Of a DNA stretch of 64,000 nucleotides, positions 7,201 through 15,992 are shown in pieces. Source of the stretch: Streptacidiphilus sp041262165 (GTDB lineage: Bacteria; Actinomycetota; Actinomycetes; Streptomycetales; Streptomycetaceae); assembly GCF_041262165.1 (NCBI RefSeq), contig NZ_JBGCBY010000015.1:121586-185585 (forward strand). The letters are read 5' to 3'. Positions within the stretch are counted from its first letter, which is position 1; every line of letters starts with the position of its first letter. Made by a program: the position numbers and the translations under genes. The notes under the pieces were generated by a model. That model saw only the letters and a program-made list of their open reading frames with translations, did no database searches and was not told the DNA's origin.

Positions 7201-8271
7201 GTGGTGCACGAAGGAGCGCTGGTCCAGGGCCGCTACCGGCTGGTGGGCCTGCTCGGCAGGGGAGGCATGGGCGAGGTCTGGCGCGCCGAGGACGAGGCGC
7301 TGGGCCGCCAGGTCGCGGTCAAGTGCCTGCGGCCCGGGGTCCCGCACCGCGACCCGCGCCAGGCCGAACTCATGCAGGAGCGCTTCCGGCGCGAGGCCCG
7401 GCTCGCCGCGGGGCTGCAGCACCCGGGCATCACGGTGATCCACGACTTCGGCCAGGACGACGGCATGCCGTACCTGGTCATGGAGCTCCTCGACGGCTGC
7501 GACCTGGGCCGGCTGCTGGACGACACCCCAGGCCGCCGGCTGCCGCTCGCCGACGCGGTCTCCGCCGCCCGCCAGATCTCGTCGGCGCTCGCCTACACCC
7601 ACGCCCGCGACGTGATCCACCGTGACCTCAAGCCGGGCAACCTGATCCGTACCGGCGACGGCACCGTCAAGATCTGCGACTTCGGCATCGCCCGGCTCGG
7701 CGGCGACATCGGCCTCACCTCCCGCCTCGGCGGCGGCGCCTTCCCCGTCGGCACGCCGTACTACATGTCGCCCGAGCAGATCGAGGGCACGGACGTCGAC
7801 AGCCGCAGCGATCTCTACTCCTTCGGCTGCGTACTGTACGAACTGCTGCTCGGTGCGCCCCCGTTCGCGGTCGGCGACCCCCTCGTCATCCTGCTCGACC
7901 ATCGGGACACCGCGCCGAAACCGCCACGCGAGCAGCGGCCGGAGATCCCCGAGGCGCTCGAAGGCATCGTCCTGGACCTGCTCGCCAAGTCCCCCGACGA
8001 CCGGCCGTCGGACGCCATGGAGGTGCTGCGTCGCCTCGACGGAGCGGGAGCGGCCGGTGCGTTCGGAGCACTCGGAGCCGGAGCCCTCGGAGCCCCGTCC
8101 TCCGCCATGGCAGCGGGCGCCATGCCCGCTTGGGCGCTGAGCATGGGCCCCGTGCCGGTGTCGCTGGCGCGGGTGGTCCCGGAGACCCTGGCCGTCGCCG
8201 AGCTGACTCGGAGATGGCCGGTCCGTGGCGAGTTCAGCGCGGCCTGCGGTCCTGCGAACCAACATATCTGA
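7201..8271 (+). CDS. Serine/threonine protein kinase without a membrane anchor
   Basis: The 356-aa protein is a complete Hanks-type kinase. From the chosen start, the Gly loop GRGGMGEV is at residues 19-26, the VAVK lysine at 41, the catalytic loop HRDLKPGNLI, DFG in KICDFGIARL and the activation-segment end YYMSPEQ. After the kinase domain comes an Ala/Gly-rich linker and a short unique tail with no transmembrane segment or PASTA repeats, so it is cytosolic. The GTG at 7201 begins VVHEGALVQGRYRL, the usual streptomycete kinase start, with GGGGG upstream; a GTG at 7141 would add 20 atypical residues. Substrates are unknown. Confidence 0.85.
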   Translation: MVHEGALVQGRYRLVGLLGRGGMGEVWRAEDEALGRQVAVKCLRPGVPHRDPRQAELMQERFRREARLAAGLQHPGITVIHDFGQDDGMPYLVMELLDGCDLGRLLDDTPGRRLPLADAVSAARQISSALAYTHARDVIHRDLKPGNLIRTGDGTVKICDFGIARLGGDIGLTSRLGGGAFPVGTPYYMSPEQIEGTDVDSRSDLYSFGCVLYELLLGAPPFAVGDPLVILLDHRDTAPKPPREQRPEIPEALEGIVLDLLAKSPDDRPSDAMEVLRRLDGAGAAGAFGALGAGALGAPSSAMAAGAMPAWALSMGPVPVSLARVVPETLAVAELTRRWPVRGEFSAACGPANQHI

Positions 8272-8285
8272 TTGACCGTCAGATA
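8265..8285. promoter_or_regulatory. Palindrome before the nitronate monooxygenase gene
   Basis: TATCTGA-TTGACCG-TCAGATA is a perfect 7-bp inverted repeat. It overlaps the kinase stop codon and lies 41 bp upstream of the next start codon, a plausible operator for an unidentified repressor. Confidence 0.4.
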
Positions 8286-8326
8286 ATCTCTTCCAGTCTC
8301 CGCGCTGCTGCGCCATGCTGCCTTCC

Positions 8327-9490
8327 ATGAGGACGGAACTCAGCGAACGGCTCGGTATCGAACACGCCATCTTCGGTTTCACGCCCTTCCCCGCCGTCGC
8401 CGCGGCGATCAGCAGGGCCGGGGGCCTCGGCGTCCTCGGCGCGGTCCGCTACGGCGCGGCCGAGGAGCTCGCCAAGGACCTGGACTGGATGGACGCCCAC
8501 GTCGACGGCCTGCCCTACGGCGTGGACGTCGTCATGCCCGCCAAGAAGGTCGAGAACGTCACCATCGCCGAGGTGGAGGCGATGATCCCCGAGGGTCACC
8601 GCGACTTCGTCCGGGAGACTCTCGCCCGCTACGGCGTCCCCGAACTCCCCGAGGGCGAGCGCGGCGGCTGGCGGATCACCGGCTGGATGGAGGACGTGGC
8701 ACGCTCCCACGTCGATGTCGCGCTAGAACATCCCATCAAGCTGCTCGCCAGCGCACTCGGCTCGCCGCCCGCCGACATCATCGACCGCGCGCACGCCGCC
8801 GGCGTGCTGGTCGCCGCCCTCGCGGGCAGCGCCCGCCACGCCCGCCACCATGCCGAGGCGGGCATCGACATCGTCGTCGCCCAGGGCCACGAAGCCGGCG
8901 GCCACACCGGCGAGATCGGCACCATGGTGCTGGTCCCCGAGATCGTCGCCGCCGTCGCGCCCATGCCGGTGCTCGCGGCCGGCGGCATCGGCACCGGCGC
9001 GCAGGTCGCGGCGGGCTTCGCCCTCGGCGCCGAGGGCGTCTGGCTCGGCTCGATCTGGCTGACGGTCGCGGAGTCCGAGCTCAACTCGCAGGTGCTGCGC
9101 GGCAAACTGCTCGCGGCGGGCTCCGGCGACACGGTGCGCTCCCGCGCACTGACCGGCAAGCCCGCACGGCAGCTCCGTACCGCCTGGACCGACGCCTGGG
9201 AGGAGCCCGACAGCCCCGGCACACTGCCCATGCCGCTGCAGGGCCTGCTGGTCGCGGACGCGGTGAGCCGGATCCAGAACTACGAGACCGCCGAGCTGAT
9301 CGGCACACCGGTCGGGCAGATCGTCGGACAGATGAACCAGGAGCGGCCCGTCGCCGCCGTGATGGACGAGCTCACCCGGGGTTTCGAGCGCGCCGTCGCC
9401 CGGCTCGACCGGATCGCAGAGCACGGCCGCGGCGGCGTCAACGCAGGGGCCGATGCCGAGGTCGTCGCCGAGGAGGGCAGGCAGCAGTGA
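8327..9490 (+). CDS. Nitronate monooxygenase family flavoprotein
   Basis: The 387-aa FMN-binding TIM-barrel protein resembles nitronate monooxygenase (2-nitropropane dioxygenase) enzymes. Visible signatures are IFGFTPFPAVAAAISRAGGLGVLG at the N-terminus, VAQGHEAGGHTGEIG (the segment with the usual catalytic or FMN-contacting His), and the phosphate-binding VLAAGGIGTGAQVAAGFALGA. Family members oxidise alkyl nitronates; actinobacterial paralogues also occur in lipid and steroid catabolic clusters as flavin reductases, so the true substrate is open. ATG 8327 is used because homologues begin RTELSERLGIEH. The stop overlaps the start of the acyl-CoA synthetase gene (GTGA), so the two are translationally coupled. 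Confidence 0.8.
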   Translation: MRTELSERLGIEHAIFGFTPFPAVAAAISRAGGLGVLGAVRYGAAEELAKDLDWMDAHVDGLPYGVDVVMPAKKVENVTIAEVEAMIPEGHRDFVRETLARYGVPELPEGERGGWRITGWMEDVARSHVDVALEHPIKLLASALGSPPADIIDRAHAAGVLVAALAGSARHARHHAEAGIDIVVAQGHEAGGHTGEIGTMVLVPEIVAAVAPMPVLAAGGIGTGAQVAAGFALGAEGVWLGSIWLTVAESELNSQVLRGKLLAAGSGDTVRSRALTGKPARQLRTAWTDAWEEPDSPGTLPMPLQGLLVADAVSRIQNYETAELIGTPVGQIVGQMNQERPVAAVMDELTRGFERAVARLDRIAEHGRGGVNAGADAEVVAEEGRQQ

Positions 9491-11058
9491 CCACTCCGCC
9501 AACTCCCGCTCCCGCCCTGCCTGCGGGCTTCTGGGCCCAGGCCGCCGCCGACCCCGACCGCGTCGTGCTGTTCGCCCCCGACGGCACCCCCTGGACCGCA
9601 GGACAGTTGCACGCCGCCGCCAACCAGCTCGTCCACGGGCTGCGCGACGCCGGGCTCGCCGTAGGCGACGCCTTCGCGGTGGTGCTGCCCAACGGCGTCG
9701 AGCTGTTCACCGCGTACCTGGCCGCCGCCCAGGCCGGGTTCTACCTGGTGCCGGTCAACCACCACCTGGTCGGCCCCGAGATCGCCTGGATCGTCTCCGA
9801 CAGCGGCGCGAAGGTGCTGATCGCCCACGAGCGATTCGGTGAAGCCTCGACCTCAGCCGCCGAAGAGGCGGAGCTCCCCAAGGAGCGCCGCTACGCGGTC
9901 GGCGACCTGCCCGGCTTCCGCCCGTACGGTGACCTGCCGGCCGGTCAGCCCGCCTCGCCGCCCGCCGACCGCACCACCGGCTGGGTCATGAACTACACCT
10001 CGGGGACGACAGGGCGGCCGCGCGGTATCCGCCGGCCACTTCCCGGCAAGCCCCCGGAGCAGACCCCGTTGGGCGGCTTCCTCGGGATCTTCGGCATCAG
10101 GCCGGGCGAGGGAAACGTCCATCTGGTCTGCTCGCCGCTCTACCACACGGCCGTGCTGCAGTTCGCCGGAGCCTCGCTGCACCTCGGCCACCAGGTCGTG
10201 CTGATGGACCGCTGGACGCCCGAGGAGATGCTGCGGCTGATCGACCGTCACCGGGTGACCCACACCCACATGGTGCCGACCCAGTTCCACCGGCTGCTGG
10301 CACTGCCGGCGGAGACCCGCGACCGCTACGACGTGTCGTCGATGCGCCACGCCATCCATGGTGCCGCGCCCTGCCCCGACCATGTGAAGCGCGCCATGAT
10401 CGACTGGTGGGGCGAGTGCGTCGAGGAGTACTACGCCGCGAGCGAGGGCGGCGGCACCTTCGCCACCGCCAAGGACTGGCTGGAACGCCCCGGAACGGTC
10501 GGGCGCCCCTGGCCGATCAGCGAGGTCGCCGTTCTGGACGACGACGGAACGCTGGTCCCGGCGGGGGAGTTGGGCACCGTCTATATGAAGATGAACACCG
10601 GCGGCTTCAGCTATCACAAGGACGAGGCCAAGACCCGGCAGAACCGGGTCGGCGGATTCTTCACGGTCGGGGACCTCGGGGTGCTGGACCAGGACGGCTA
10701 CCTCTACCTGCGCGACCGCAAGATCGACATGATCATCTCAGGTGGCGTCAACATCTATCCCGCCGAGATCGAGTCGGCACTCCTCGCCCACCCGGGCGTC
10801 GCCGACGCCGCCGCCTTCGGCATCCCGCACGACGACTGGGGCGAGGAGGTCAAGGCCGTGATCGAGCCCGCCCCCGGTCATCAGCCGGGACCGGACCTGG
10901 CGGCCGACATCCTCGCCCACTGCGAGCGGCAACTCGCCAAGTACAAGTGCCCGCGCTCGGTCGACTTCGTCGCCGAACTGCCCCGCGATCCCAATGGAAA
11001 GCTCTACAAGCGCCGCCTGCGCGACCCGTACTGGGAGGGCCGCACGCGGCGGCTCTGA
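9487..11058 (+). CDS. AMP-forming acyl-CoA synthetase (FadD family)
   Basis: The 523-aa ligase activates a carboxylic acid to its CoA thioester through an acyl-adenylate. It has the P-loop YTSGTTGRPRGIRR, the adenylate-binding YYAASEGGG, the hinge region GDLGVLDQDGYLYLRDRK and the C-terminal catalytic-Lys motif RDPNGKLYKRRL. The insert between P-loop and YHTA motif, and the general layout, resemble mycobacterial FadD4-like ligases rather than FadD17 or FadD19. It starts at GTG 9487, overlapping the upstream stop by 4 bp. Its place near steroid genes suggests a terpenoid or steroid-derived acid, but no KstR box precedes this pair. Confidence 0.85.
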   Translation: MTTPPTPAPALPAGFWAQAAADPDRVVLFAPDGTPWTAGQLHAAANQLVHGLRDAGLAVGDAFAVVLPNGVELFTAYLAAAQAGFYLVPVNHHLVGPEIAWIVSDSGAKVLIAHERFGEASTSAAEEAELPKERRYAVGDLPGFRPYGDLPAGQPASPPADRTTGWVMNYTSGTTGRPRGIRRPLPGKPPEQTPLGGFLGIFGIRPGEGNVHLVCSPLYHTAVLQFAGASLHLGHQVVLMDRWTPEEMLRLIDRHRVTHTHMVPTQFHRLLALPAETRDRYDVSSMRHAIHGAAPCPDHVKRAMIDWWGECVEEYYAASEGGGTFATAKDWLERPGTVGRPWPISEVAVLDDDGTLVPAGELGTVYMKMNTGGFSYHKDEAKTRQNRVGGFFTVGDLGVLDQDGYLYLRDRKIDMIISGGVNIYPAEIESALLAHPGVADAAAFGIPHDDWGEEVKAVIEPAPGHQPGPDLAADILAHCERQLAKYKCPRSVDFVAELPRDPNGKLYKRRLRDPYWEGRTRRL

Positions 11059-11083
11059 CGCCGCGCGGGACGCTGCCGGCTTT

Positions 11084-11632
11084 TCAGTCGGACAGCGGAG
11101 TCAGGCAGCGGAGTCGGGCAGCGGCGACCCGGTAGGTGCGCCCGTCGGGCGAGCGGGTCAGCAGGCCCGCGTCGATCAGGTAGCGACGCAGGGCGGAGAA
11201 GTCGTCCCAGTACTGGCGCAGGGCGATGTTGACCTCCGGCTCGCCATAGCTGACACCCGGCTCGAACGCGCGCCGGGCCAGGTACTCCAGCAGCGCCTGC
11301 CGGCGGGCCGGACGGGCGGGGATGCCGGTGAGTCGTCCATCTTTGAACAGCTCGGCGACGTCATCGCGGGCAGCGGGGCCCGCCGGGCGCAGTGCCTCGC
11401 CGAAGGCGTCCACGCGGGCGACGGTCCTGCCGTCCGGCGACAGGACGACCAGCCCGGCCTGGGCAAGCCGGGCGAGATGCTGCATGGCGGCAGGTTCCGA
11501 AGTGCGCAGCTCGGCGGCGTCGACTCCCGCCTCCCCGGCGAGGACGACCCGGGCGAAGACGCGCAACCGAACCGGGTCGGCGAGGGCCGAGGCCAGAGGC
11601 GCGAGGGTCGCTACGGTCGTGGGCTGGGACAC
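11084..11632 (-). CDS. ArsR-like regulator with C-terminal DUF2087 domain
   Basis: The 182-aa protein has an N-terminal winged helix (LASALADPVRLRVFARVVL, then AAMQHLARLAQAGLVVLSPDGRTV) and a C-terminal DUF2087 domain recognised from RQALLEYLARRAFEPGVSYGEPEVN, then LRQYWDDFSALRRYLIDAGLLTRS and YRV. The C-terminal domain is predicted to be another DNA-binding or metal-sensing module in this family. There are no Cys pairs in the HTH, so classical metal sensing as in ArsR or SmtB is unlikely. The gene is convergent with the acyl-CoA synthetase gene, and its upstream region holds inverted-repeat element A. Confidence 0.8.
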   Translation of the reverse strand: MSQPTTVATLAPLASALADPVRLRVFARVVLAGEAGVDAAELRTSEPAAMQHLARLAQAGLVVLSPDGRTVARVDAFGEALRPAGPAARDDVAELFKDGRLTGIPARPARRQALLEYLARRAFEPGVSYGEPEVNIALRQYWDDFSALRRYLIDAGLLTRSPDGRTYRVAAARLRCLTPLSD

Positions 11633-11842
11633 GGGTCTTCCTTTCGACGGAACCCACTCACGCTAGAACCCCAGGCCGGGGCACCGCCACGGGATTTTCG
11701 CGTGGGCGGGTGCGCTGGCGGCGGCGGATGGCGGGCGGGCCGGACGGCGGGGTCGCTTGGACGGCCGGGCCCAGTGCCGTCCCCGGCCGTGGCCGCCCGC
11801 TTCGTGGCTCGGGTCAGGGTCGCCCCTGGCCCCAGGTGCGTG

Positions 11843-11940
11843 AGACCGACCGGCAAATGGTGGCTGGCGTCGCGGGGCGATGGCCTTCGCCCCCTCCCTC
11901 GCCCCGCTCCTTCATCCAGCCACCATTCGCCGGTCGGTCT
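11843..11940. repeat. Copy A of the GACCGACCGGC inverted-repeat element
   Basis: Left arm 11843-11867 (starting AGACCGACCGGCAAATGG) and right arm 11916-11940 (ending CGCCGGTCGGTCT) match at 24 of 25 positions. The 48-bp centre can form an inner stem, GGGGCGA with TCGCCCC. The rest of the 492-bp gap between 11632 and 12125 shows no gene. Copies B and C are at 46749-46909 and 501-610. Confidence 0.8.
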
Positions 11941-12124
11941 TGTTCCGGCGGGCAGCCGGGAATACGCCGGGATAAGTCGCGGCCCGGGTGCTGCCGTTGC
12001 CCGCCGGGGGGCTCCCACTGTCCCTCCGCGGGCCGCCCGGGTGACCGAGTTCACCGGACGGTCGGATGCGCGGGGCGGCCCGTGCCGGGCATGATCGACA
12101 TCATCCCGTCCAAGGAGCCGCCAG

Positions 12125-13216
12125 ATGTCCGATGTACCGCCTCGCGAGCGCGCCGCGCTGATGGTCGAGTGGCAGGCCAGAGCCTGCGCCAAGCTTGGGT
12201 CGCCGCTGTACGACGCTCTGCTGACGGGGGTCGCCGGCGACATCAGGGCGGGTGGGCCGTGTGCGGACGCCGTTGCCGGCTACGAGAACGCGCCTGGTCC
12301 TGACGCGATCGCGCTGCGCTTGGTCGGCGCGGTGCACGCGCTGGTCCTCACCGGCCGGGCCCCGGAGCTCGCTGCGTACTATCCCACCGCCGGGGGCGCG
12401 TTTCGACCCGAGCTGGCGGAGGCCTGCTGGGAGGCGTTCCGTGGCACCGTCGCGGCCGAACTGCCGTGGGTTCGGGACTGGATGACCCGGCCGCCGCAGA
12501 CCAATGAGGTCGGTCGGGCCAACCTGCTGATCACGGGGCTGTTGCAGGTCACTCAGGCTGCTGCCCCGCTGCCGATCCGGCTGTTCGAGCTTGGGTCGAG
12601 CGCGGGACTGAACCTCCGGCCGGAGCTCTTCCGATACTCGGCGGAGGGGTTCGCGTGGGGTCCGGTCGCCTCCCCCGTTGTGCTCGCTGACGCCTGGCGC
12701 GGCGACCCGCCGGCTTGGCTCACCGCAGCCGCAGGGTCCGCGGAGCAACAGGCGCTCACCGTCGTGGAGCGGCGCGGCTGCGACCTGACGCCGATCGACC
12801 CGCTGTCCGAGGCGGGTGCGCTCGCCCTGCGCGCGTACGTGTGGCCGGACCAGGCAGATCGTCATGCGCGGCTCGCGGGCGCGCTGCGCCTCGCGGCCGA
12901 GATCCCGGTCGAGGTGGAGACGATGGGAGCTGCCGAGTTCCTCGGCGGAGTGCACCTGGAGCCGGGGACCCTCACGGTGGTCTGGCATTCGATCATGCGT
13001 CAGTACGTCCCGGCCGAGGAGTGGGCGCGAGTGGAACGCGAGCTCAGCCGGCTGGCGGCCGCGAGCACGCCGCAGGCGGCGTTCGCGCACATCGCGTTCG
13101 AGCCGGAGCGGGTGGGGGACCGCTTCCCGTGCCGGCTGACCGTCCGCCAGGGGGCGGCCGAGCGCGGCGTCCTCGCAGAGGCGCTCCCGCACGGCGTCCC
13201 CGCCTGGGCCGTGTGA
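12125..13216 (+). CDS. DUF2332 family protein
   Basis: The 363-aa protein matches the DUF2332 family, whose members are often annotated as hypothetical and whose fold is methyltransferase-like. Recognisable parts are QARACAKLGSPLYDALL near the N-terminus, TNEVGRANLLITGLL, the glycine segment RLFELGSSAGLNL (a motif-I-like SAM-binding turn) and VVWHSIMRQYVP, which resembles motif IV. SAM-dependent activity is inference. The ATG at 12125 opens directly into the conserved N-terminus. No operon partner is evident: the next gene is convergent and the upstream gap contains inverted-repeat element A. Confidence 0.75.
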   Translation: MSDVPPRERAALMVEWQARACAKLGSPLYDALLTGVAGDIRAGGPCADAVAGYENAPGPDAIALRLVGAVHALVLTGRAPELAAYYPTAGGAFRPELAEACWEAFRGTVAAELPWVRDWMTRPPQTNEVGRANLLITGLLQVTQAAAPLPIRLFELGSSAGLNLRPELFRYSAEGFAWGPVASPVVLADAWRGDPPAWLTAAAGSAEQQALTVVERRGCDLTPIDPLSEAGALALRAYVWPDQADRHARLAGALRLAAEIPVEVETMGAAEFLGGVHLEPGTLTVVWHSIMRQYVPAEEWARVERELSRLAAASTPQAAFAHIAFEPERVGDRFPCRLTVRQGAAERGVLAEALPHGVPAWAV

Positions 13217-13298
13217 CCCGGGGGTCCAGCGGGTCAGCCGCTCCGCCCCGTCGCCGCAGCTGTCGGCCCAGATACCGCCCCAGCCCCAGCTGCAGGCG

Positions 13299-14945
13299 CT
13301 ACCGCGCCACTTCGCCCTGTGCCCAGCGCATGTCCGGCTTGCCGGTCGGCGTGCGCTGGACCTCGGTCACGAGGCGTAACTGACGCGGGATCTTGTAGCC
13401 CGCGAGATGGCCACGGCAGTGGCTCTGCAGCTGCTGGAGTGTCAGATCCCCGGCCCCCGTGCGGGGCTGGACCAGGGCGACCACCGTCTCGCCCCAGCGC
13501 TCGTCCGCCGCGCCGACGACCACCGTGTCGTACACCGAGGGATGGGCTTTGATCACCGACTCCACCTCCTCGGGAAAGATCTTCTCTCCGCCGGAGTTGA
13601 TACAGGACGAGCCCCGCCCTAGCAGGGTGATCCGTCCGTCCTCCTCGCGCCGCGCCCAGTCGCCGGGAACGGCGTAGCGGGTGCCGTCCGAGTGGGTGCG
13701 GAACACCTCGGCGCTCTTCACCGGGTCGCCGAGGTAGCGGAGCGGGACGTTGCCTCGGCGGGCGAGCTTGCCCACGACGCCGGGTGGCAGCGGATTGAGG
13801 TCGTCGTCGACGACCTCCGAGTCGCCGATCGCCTTGGTGGTCACCCCGCCGGAACTCTTCTCGCCTGCCTGGGCGCTGTCGCTGCTCCACTGGCTGATGC
13901 CGCCCGCGCCGCCCTCGGAGGAGCCGACCGCATCGCTGAGGTAGAGCGTCGGGAAGCGGTCCAGGAAGCGCTGCTTCACGGAGGCGGAGAACAGCGCCGC
14001 GCTGCTCACCAGCCCGAAGAAGGCGTTGAGGTCGTACTCGGGCCGACCCGCTTCGTCCACGGTCTCGATCAGCGGGCGACCCATCGCGTCCCCCGTGATC
14101 ATGACGACGTTGGCGTGCTCCGATGCCACCAGCTCCCAGACCCGGTGAGGGTCGAAGCGGTCGAGCAGGATAGCCCGGTTGCCCTTGAACAACTGCTGCA
14201 TCAGCCCCCACTGCGTGGCGCCGTGCATCAGCGGGGCGATCGGGAAGAAGGTCACCGGGTTGTCGTAGGCGGTGCTGACGATCTCCTCGGGAGTGGCCAT
14301 GCGATGGCCGTTGGTGACGTCGATGCCGCCGCCGAGCGCGAAGAAGACGTCCTCCTGGCGCCAGACCACGCCCTTGGGCAGCCCGGTCGTCCCACCCGTG
14401 AAAAGCAGGTAGTGGTCGTCGGGGGAGCGGGGCGCGAAGTCGCGCTGCGGGCCGCCGGAGTCGAGGGCCTTCTCATAGGGCACGGCGGGCAGGGCCGGCA
14501 GGGCCGAGGTGGCGGCTGATGTGCTCGCGCCGTCCTCGATCACGAGCAGATGGCGCAGGCCGGGGAGCCCCGGGGCGACCTCGGCGACCTGCGCGGCATA
14601 ACGGTCCTGGTAGATCAGTGCGGCCGGCTCCGCCATGCCCAGCAGGTACGTCAACTCGTCAGCGACGTAGCGGTAGTTGACGTTGACGCAGACGGCGCGG
14701 ATCTTGCAGATCGCGAGCAGCGACTCCACCCACTCGGCGCGGTTGAGCGCGTAGACGCCGACCCGGTCGCCGGGACCGATTCCCGCCTCCGACAGGTGGT
14801 GGGCCAGGCGGTTGGCGCGCTCGTCGAGTTCCTCGAAGGTGCGCCGCTGGATGCCGGGTTCGTCGGTACGGGCGCAGGTGATCGCCTCACGCGCCGGGAA
14901 GTGGTCAACCGCTTGCTCGAACAGATCGGCCAGGTTGAATTCCAT
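13299..14945 (-). CDS. fadD19: Steroid side-chain CoA ligase, FadD19-like
   Basis: The 548-aa AMP-forming ligase matches FadD19, the enzyme that activates C26/C24 steroid side-chain acids with CoA; the length equals that remembered for M. tuberculosis FadD19. Signatures are MEFNLADLFE at the N-terminus, the P-loop LFTGGTTGLPKGVVWRQEDV (GG in place of the usual SG, as in FadD19), PLMHGATQW, GSSEGGAGG, and the C-terminal RTPTGKPDMRW with the catalytic Lys. ATG 14945 is chosen because it starts the conserved N-terminus; the frame is open to 15020. It is divergent from echA19 across a KstR box, the same arrangement as Rv3515c/Rv3516. Confidence 0.9.
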   Translation of the reverse strand: MEFNLADLFEQAVDHFPAREAITCARTDEPGIQRRTFEELDERANRLAHHLSEAGIGPGDRVGVYALNRAEWVESLLAICKIRAVCVNVNYRYVADELTYLLGMAEPAALIYQDRYAAQVAEVAPGLPGLRHLLVIEDGASTSAATSALPALPAVPYEKALDSGGPQRDFAPRSPDDHYLLFTGGTTGLPKGVVWRQEDVFFALGGGIDVTNGHRMATPEEIVSTAYDNPVTFFPIAPLMHGATQWGLMQQLFKGNRAILLDRFDPHRVWELVASEHANVVMITGDAMGRPLIETVDEAGRPEYDLNAFFGLVSSAALFSASVKQRFLDRFPTLYLSDAVGSSEGGAGGISQWSSDSAQAGEKSSGGVTTKAIGDSEVVDDDLNPLPPGVVGKLARRGNVPLRYLGDPVKSAEVFRTHSDGTRYAVPGDWARREEDGRITLLGRGSSCINSGGEKIFPEEVESVIKAHPSVYDTVVVGAADERWGETVVALVQPRTGAGDLTLQQLQSHCRGHLAGYKIPRQLRLVTEVQRTPTGKPDMRWAQGEVAR

Positions 14946-15015
14946 GCGCGGAGAGTAGGAGCGGGAAGCGGAGAACTCCAGAGTGGTGACGCCCTTGAAA
15001 AGCTGCCGGGAAGAC

Positions 15016-15029
15016 TGCAACCTGTTCTA
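15016..15029. promoter_or_regulatory. KstR-type operator in the fadD19/echA19 divergent promoter
   Basis: TGCAACCTGTTCTA fits TNNAACNNGTTNNA. It lies 71 bp from the fadD19 start and 48 bp from the echA19 start, so one repressor could control both directions. Confidence 0.65.
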
Positions 15030-15076
15030 AATCTGACGATGTGTCAAATGAAGGGCTCCACATGAAGGGCTCCGGC

Positions 15077-15895
15077 ATGAGCAGCACCGAACATCTCAGT
15101 ATCGAGCGGCACGGAGCGACGCTGGTACTCACCCTGAACCGGCCCGAGGCCAAGAACGCGTTCTCGATTCCCATGCTGGTCGGACTGCACGACGCCTGGC
15201 TGGAAGCCGACGCCGACGACGACATCCGCTCGGTCGTGCTCACCGGAGCAGGCGGCGACTTCTGTGCCGGCATGGACCTCAAGGCACTCGCCAGTGGGGG
15301 GCTCGCCGGCGGGGGGTTCGCCGAGGACGACCCCTACCGCGCCCGGCTCAAGGCCGACCCCGACCTGCACTGGAAGGCGATGCTGCGCCACTATCGGCCG
15401 CGCAAGCCCGTGGTCGCCGCCGTCGAGGGCGTCTGCGTGGCCGGAGGCACGGAGATCCTCCAGGCCACCGACATCCGGGTGGCGGGGGAGTCGGCGAGCT
15501 TCGGACTGTTCGAGGTGCGGCGCGGTCTGTTCCCGGTCGGTGGTTCCACGGTCCGGTTGCAGCGGCAGATTCCGCGGACGCACGCCCTGGAGATGCTGCT
15601 CACCGGCCGCCGCTACACCGCAGCGGAAGCCCGCGACATCGGCCTGGTCGGCAGCCTGGTTCCGGACGGCGGCGCGCTCAAGCGCGCGCTTGAACTCGCC
15701 GAGGCCGTCAACGAGGCCGCGCCACTCGCCGTCGAGGCGGTCAAGCGCTCGGTCTACGAGACGGCTGCGCTCAGCGAGGAGGACGGACTCGCCCGCGAGC
15801 TGGAGATCGGCTGGCCGATCTTCGCCACCGAGGACGCCAAGGAGGGCCCCCGCGCCTTCGCCGAGCGCCGCCCCGCCGTCTACCGCCGCCGCTGA
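15077..15895 (+). CDS. echA19: Enoyl-CoA hydratase, EchA19-like (steroid side chain)
   Basis: The 272-aa crotonase hydrates a 2-enoyl-CoA in side-chain beta-oxidation. Family marks are VLTLNRPEAKNAFS, the oxyanion-hole segment GDFCAGMDLKALA, VEGVCVAGGTEILQATDIRV (second oxyanion Gly), FPVGGSTVRLQRQIPR and the C-terminal KEGPRAFAERR. Several blocks (GGTEILQ.TDIRVAGES, GPRAFAE) are as in mycobacterial EchA19. A tandem duplication, ATGAAGGGCTCC, gives two starts each with an AGGG site; ATG 15077 is chosen (MSSTEHLSIERHG) over 15062. The stop codon lies inside the first unit of a 17-bp tandem repeat. It heads a probable operon running to ltp3. Confidence 0.88.
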   Translation: MSSTEHLSIERHGATLVLTLNRPEAKNAFSIPMLVGLHDAWLEADADDDIRSVVLTGAGGDFCAGMDLKALASGGLAGGGFAEDDPYRARLKADPDLHWKAMLRHYRPRKPVVAAVEGVCVAGGTEILQATDIRVAGESASFGLFEVRRGLFPVGGSTVRLQRQIPRTHALEMLLTGRRYTAAEARDIGLVGSLVPDGGALKRALELAEAVNEAAPLAVEAVKRSVYETAALSEEDGLARELEIGWPIFATEDAKEGPRAFAERRPAVYRRR

Positions 15896-15954
15896 CCGTG
15901 CAGAAACGCTGACCGTGCAGAAACGCTGACCGTGCAGAAACGCTGACCGTGCAG
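15892..15954 (+). repeat. 17-bp tandem repeat after echA19
   Basis: CTGACCGTGCAGAAACG occurs three times in a row (15892-15942), followed by a 12-bp partial copy. The first unit contains the echA19 stop codon. It fills most of the 97-bp gap before the next gene. Confidence 0.9.
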
Positions 15955-15992
15955 CCAACGGAGAACAGCAAACGGAGAAGAAGAGGCCCAGC

